The notes under the pieces were generated by a model, which saw only the letters and a list, made by a program, of their open reading frames with translations, was not told the origin of the DNA and did no database searches. From contig SFGF01000029.1 in assembly GCA_004556655.1 (NCBI GenBank), forward strand, positions 1 through 64,000: DNA of 64,000 nucleotides, in the 5' to 3' direction. The DNA comes from Lachnospiraceae bacterium. Its GTDB lineage: Bacteria; Bacillota; Clostridia; Lachnospirales; Lachnospiraceae. Numbering within the stretch: the stretch's first letter is position 1; every line of letters starts with the position of its first letter. A program made the translations under genes and the position numbers. Positions 62,201-64,000 of the stretch are shown piece by piece.

Positions 62201-62777
62201 AAGTGGAAAAGACATCAACGTAATGGTATTCGATACCGAAGTTTACTCCAATACAGGTGGACAGTCCTCCAAATCTACTCCTACTGGTGCAATCGCTCAG
62301 TTCGCAGCAGGCGGAAAAGAAACCAAGAAGAAAGATATGGCTTCCATCGCTATGTCCTATGGCTATGTATATGTAGCTCAGATTTCCATGGGTGCTGACT
62401 TTAACCAGACTGTTAAAGCTATCTCTGAAGCAGAAGCTTATCCGGGACCATCCCTGATCATCGCTTATGCTCCATGTATCAACCATGGTATCAAGAAAGG
62501 TATGGCAAAAGCTCAGACTGAGGAAGAACTGGCAGTTAAGTGTGGATATTGGCACAACTTCCGCTTCAATCCTGCAGCAGAGAACAAGTTCACTCTGGAT
62601 TCCAAAGAGCCTACAGATGATTACCAGGCATTCCTGGATGGAGAAGTTCGTTACAATTCTCTGAAACGTTCTAATCCGGAAAAAGCTGCTAGACTGTTTG
62701 CTAAGAATGAGAGCGAAGCAAAAGCAAGACTTGCTTACCTGAAGAAACTGGTTACTCTGTACGGAAAAGATGAGTAA
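59250..62777 (+). CDS. nifJ: Pyruvate:ferredoxin (flavodoxin) oxidoreductase
   Basis: A 1175-residue single-chain PFOR that splits pyruvate to acetyl-CoA, CO2 and reduced ferredoxin. Order of parts: pyruvate-binding and TPP pyrimidine domain at the start (DVAAIYPITPSS), gamma domain with TGRFGLGSKDTTP near 370, two ferredoxin clusters (CIQCNRCAYVCPH and CTGCGSCANVCPG, about 690-770), then the TPP domain with CAGCGETPY, a further cluster Cys, and GDGWAYDIGFGGVDH. TAAGGAGG precedes the ATG. Codon use is strongly biased, as for a very abundant protein. Confidence 0.97.
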   Translation: MARKMKTMDGNHAAAHASYAYSDVAAIYPITPSSVMAEATDEWATQGRKNIFGQEVQVTEMQSEAGAAGAVHGSLAAGALTTTYTASQGLLLMIPNLYKIAGEQLPGVFNVSARALASHALSIFGDHSDVYACRQTGVAMLCESSVQEVMDLTPVAHLAAIKGKVPFINFFDGFRTSHEIQKIETWDYEDLKDMADMDAIAEFRKHALNPNHPCQRGSAQNPDIFFQAREACNPYYDALPAIVQEYMDKVNEKIGTDYKLFNYYGAADAEHVIVAMGSVNDTIEETIDYLMAAGKKVGVVKVRLYRPFCAQALIDAIPETVKQITVLDRTKEPGALGEPLYLDVVAALKGTKFNDVPVFTGRFGLGSKDTTPAQIVAVYENTTKQKFTLGIVDDVTNLSLEIGAPLVTTPEGTINCKFWGLGADGTVGANKNSIKIIGDNTDMYAQAYFDYDSKKSGGVTMSHLRFGKKPIKSTYLIKKANFVACHNPSYVTKYNMVQELVDGGTFLLNCPWDMEGLEKHLPGQVKAFIANHNIKFYVIDGVKIGIETGMGPTRINTILQSAFFKLAAIIPEEQAIELMKAAAKATYGRKGDDVVAKNWAAIDEGAKQVVEVQVPESWKDAADEGLTVIKAESGRKDAVDFVNNIQSAVSAQEGNNLPVSAFTAYVDGTTPSGTSAYEKRGIAVNIPVWNPENCIQCNRCAYVCPHAVIRPVAMTAEEAANAPASLEMTGMKEYKFAIAVSALDCTGCGSCANVCPGKKGAKALAMENLEANLESQKFFDYAVTLPEKADVIAKFKENTVKGSQFKQPLLEFSGACAGCGETPYAKLITQLFGDRMYIANATGCSSIWGNSSPSTPYTVNAKGQGPAWANSLFEDNAEFGYGMLLAQKAIREGLKAKVEAVAASDKASEEVKAACQEWLDTYSVGATNGAATDKLVAALEGCECETCKDIVANKDFLAKKSQWIFGGDGWAYDIGFGGVDHVLASGKDINVMVFDTEVYSNTGGQSSKSTPTGAIAQFAAGGKETKKKDMASIAMSYGYVYVAQISMGADFNQTVKAISEAEAYPGPSLIIAYAPCINHGIKKGMAKAQTEEELAVKCGYWHNFRFNPAAENKFTLDSKEPTDDYQAFLDGEVRYNSLKRSNPEKAARLFAKNESEAKARLAYLKKLVTLYGKDE

Positions 62778-62808
62778 TTCATAGTTTTCTATAGGAAAAG
62801 ATAATATT

Positions 62809-62839
62809 AACCCCGGGGATTTAAAATTCCCGGGGTTTT
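62809..62839 (+). terminator. Terminator of nifJ
   Basis: AACCCCGGGGATTT pairs with AAATTCCCGGGGTT with a very small loop and one G-T pair, followed by a short T tail. Confidence 0.85.
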
Positions 62840-63037
62840 CGCATGTAAAAAAGGTTTTATGTAATAAATCCCAGAATTTACCGGTTGATTTTCTTAACTG
62901 GTTAATATAGACTAACCTTATCGCACTGACTGACATTTACGAATCATAAAAAGCTTTTGCATATGGTGTATATTTATGGTGCATTTTCGCAAGCTAATAG
63001 GAAGGACAATACAAAGATTAAGACAGGAGGACATTAG
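62840..63037 (+). promoter_or_regulatory. Leader and control region of pflB
   Basis: About 200 bases without a gene. No clear consensus promoter is seen; TATATT at 62969 has no good -35. The ribosome site ACAGGAGG is at 63023-63030. Confidence 0.35.
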
Positions 63038-64000
63038 ATGCGACAGGAGTGGACAGGTTTTGTTAAAGGAATCTGGGAAAAAGAAATTAATGTGAGAGAT
63101 TTTATCCAGAAAAATTATACTCCCTATGATGGCGATGAGTCTTTTTTGTCCGGTGCAACCGACAGGACAAAGAAGCTCTGGGAACAGGTTATGGAGTTAT
63201 CAAAAGAAGAACGGGAAAAAGGCGGCGTTCTTGATATGGACACAAAAGTGGTTTCCACGATCACTTCTCATGGACCGGGATATCTGGACCGTGAAAAAGA
63301 AACAATCGTCGGGTTTCAGACGGATCAGCCGTTTAAGCGATCGCTGCAGCCTTATGGTGGAATTCGTATGGCAGTAAAGGCATGCGAAGATAACGGATAT
63401 CATGTAGATCCGCAGATTGTAGAATATTTTACCAAATACAGAAAAACACATAATGAAGGAGTGTTTGATGCTTATACACCGGAGATGCGGGCATGCCGAT
63501 CCAGTCATATTATTACAGGACTGCCGGATGCATATGGGCGTGGCCGGATTATCGGTGATTACCGCAGGGTAGCGCTTTATGGGGTTGATCGTCTGTTGGA
63601 AGACAAAGAAAGGCAGAAAGATACCACAAGGACTGTGATGTATTCAGAGGTGACGAGACAGCGGGAAGAACTTTCGGAACAGATTAAGGCATTAAAAGAA
63701 CTGAAAGAACTGGGACAGATTTATGGATTTGATATTTCCCGGCCGGCAGCCAATGTACAGGAAGCGATTCAGTGGCTGTATTTTGGATATCTCGCGGCGA
63801 TCAAGGAGCAGAATGGGGCAGCAATGTCTCTGGGCAGAACTTCTACTTTTTTAGATATTTATGCGGAGAGAGATTTGAAGAACGGGCTGTTTACAGAGGA
63901 ACAGATTCAGGAGTTTGTGGATCACTTTATTATGAAACTGCGTCTTGTGAAATTTGCAAGGACACCGGAATATAATGCACTGTTTTCCGGCGATCCCACC
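63038..64000 (+). CDS. pflB: Pyruvate formate-lyase, N-terminal part (cut by the window end)
   Basis: The first 321 codons of formate C-acetyltransferase, open to the last base. MRQEWTGFVKGIWEKEINVRDF at its start (first residues MRQEWTGFVKGIWE), the substrate-region blocks TSHGPGYLD, QPFKRSLQPYGGIRMA, ITGLPDAYGRGRIIGDYRR and MSLGRTSTFLDIY match PflB. The active-site Cys pair and the glycyl radical site lie beyond the window. ACAGGAGG is eight bases before ATG 63038. Next to nifJ it gives a second, formate-yielding route from pyruvate. Confidence 0.95.
   Translation, partial: MRQEWTGFVKGIWEKEINVRDFIQKNYTPYDGDESFLSGATDRTKKLWEQVMELSKEEREKGGVLDMDTKVVSTITSHGPGYLDREKETIVGFQTDQPFKRSLQPYGGIRMAVKACEDNGYHVDPQIVEYFTKYRKTHNEGVFDAYTPEMRACRSSHIITGLPDAYGRGRIIGDYRRVALYGVDRLLEDKERQKDTTRTVMYSEVTRQREELSEQIKALKELKELGQIYGFDISRPAANVQEAIQWLYFGYLAAIKEQNGAAMSLGRTSTFLDIYAERDLKNGLFTEEQIQEFVDHFIMKLRLVKFARTPEYNALFSGDPT

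Overview
The window looks like chromosome from a low-to-mid GC, anaerobic, gut-type Firmicute of the family Lachnospiraceae, possibly near Blautia. This is inferred from gene content rather than from any rRNA gene. The supporting content is a class III fructose-1,6-bisphosphatase, a pyruvate:ferredoxin oxidoreductase next to pyruvate formate-lyase, AraC-type YesN response regulators paired with YesM/LytS-type kinases, strong AGGAGG ribosome sites, and DUF5688 and DUF6147-like proteins. No phage, insertion sequence or CRISPR array was found.

Layout. 1-8853: the end of a sensor kinase, its AraC-type response regulator and a lipoprotein binding protein. After a terminator come a CUT1 sugar ABC importer without its own ATPase, a GH109-like Gfo/Idh/MocA protein and a glycerophosphodiesterase. 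8946-13137: fucU (reverse), fbp, and an L,D-transpeptidase (reverse) with two palindromes in its control region. 13421-19948: a LacI-controlled operon with a GatY-like aldolase, an FGGY kinase, a GatD-like dehydrogenase, a PfkB kinase and an aldo/keto reductase. It reads as a galactitol/tagatose-6-phosphate route without a PTS. 20165-36496: a second regulator/kinase/anchored binding protein trio, a CUT2 importer with two nearly identical ATPases and two divergent permeases, its binding protein, and rhamnose catabolism (two rhamnulokinases, rhaD, rhaA).

36823-48013 is mainly housekeeping: citrate synthase, a patatin-like lipase, a YqeG-type phosphatase, efp, a broken DUF5688 gene, tRNA-Arg(CCG), an SH3-domain membrane protein, a pseudouridine synthase, ligA, cardiolipin synthase and metA. 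48188-52509 is more accessory in character. It holds a small unknown protein with a lipoprotein nuclease, then a cassette made of a short leader ORF, a region-2-only sigma-like protein, a membrane protein of anti-sigma type and a small secreted protein, then about 1 kb of AT-rich non-coding DNA with short repeats. 52510-59060: an ABC-F protein with one degenerate ATP site, a CcdA-like protein with a His-rich loop, nagB, and an AraC regulator divergent from a nucleotidyltransferase/NahK pair across a perfect palindrome. 59250-64000: nifJ and the first 321 codons of pflB, which runs off the window.

Taken together, the window serves capture of host or plant-derived sugars (rhamnose, probably galactitol or galactose, amino sugars, unknown glycosides), control of glycolysis and gluconeogenesis, and anaerobic pyruvate cleavage. 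Both sensor loci carry a binding protein of their own that is separate from the transport binding protein.
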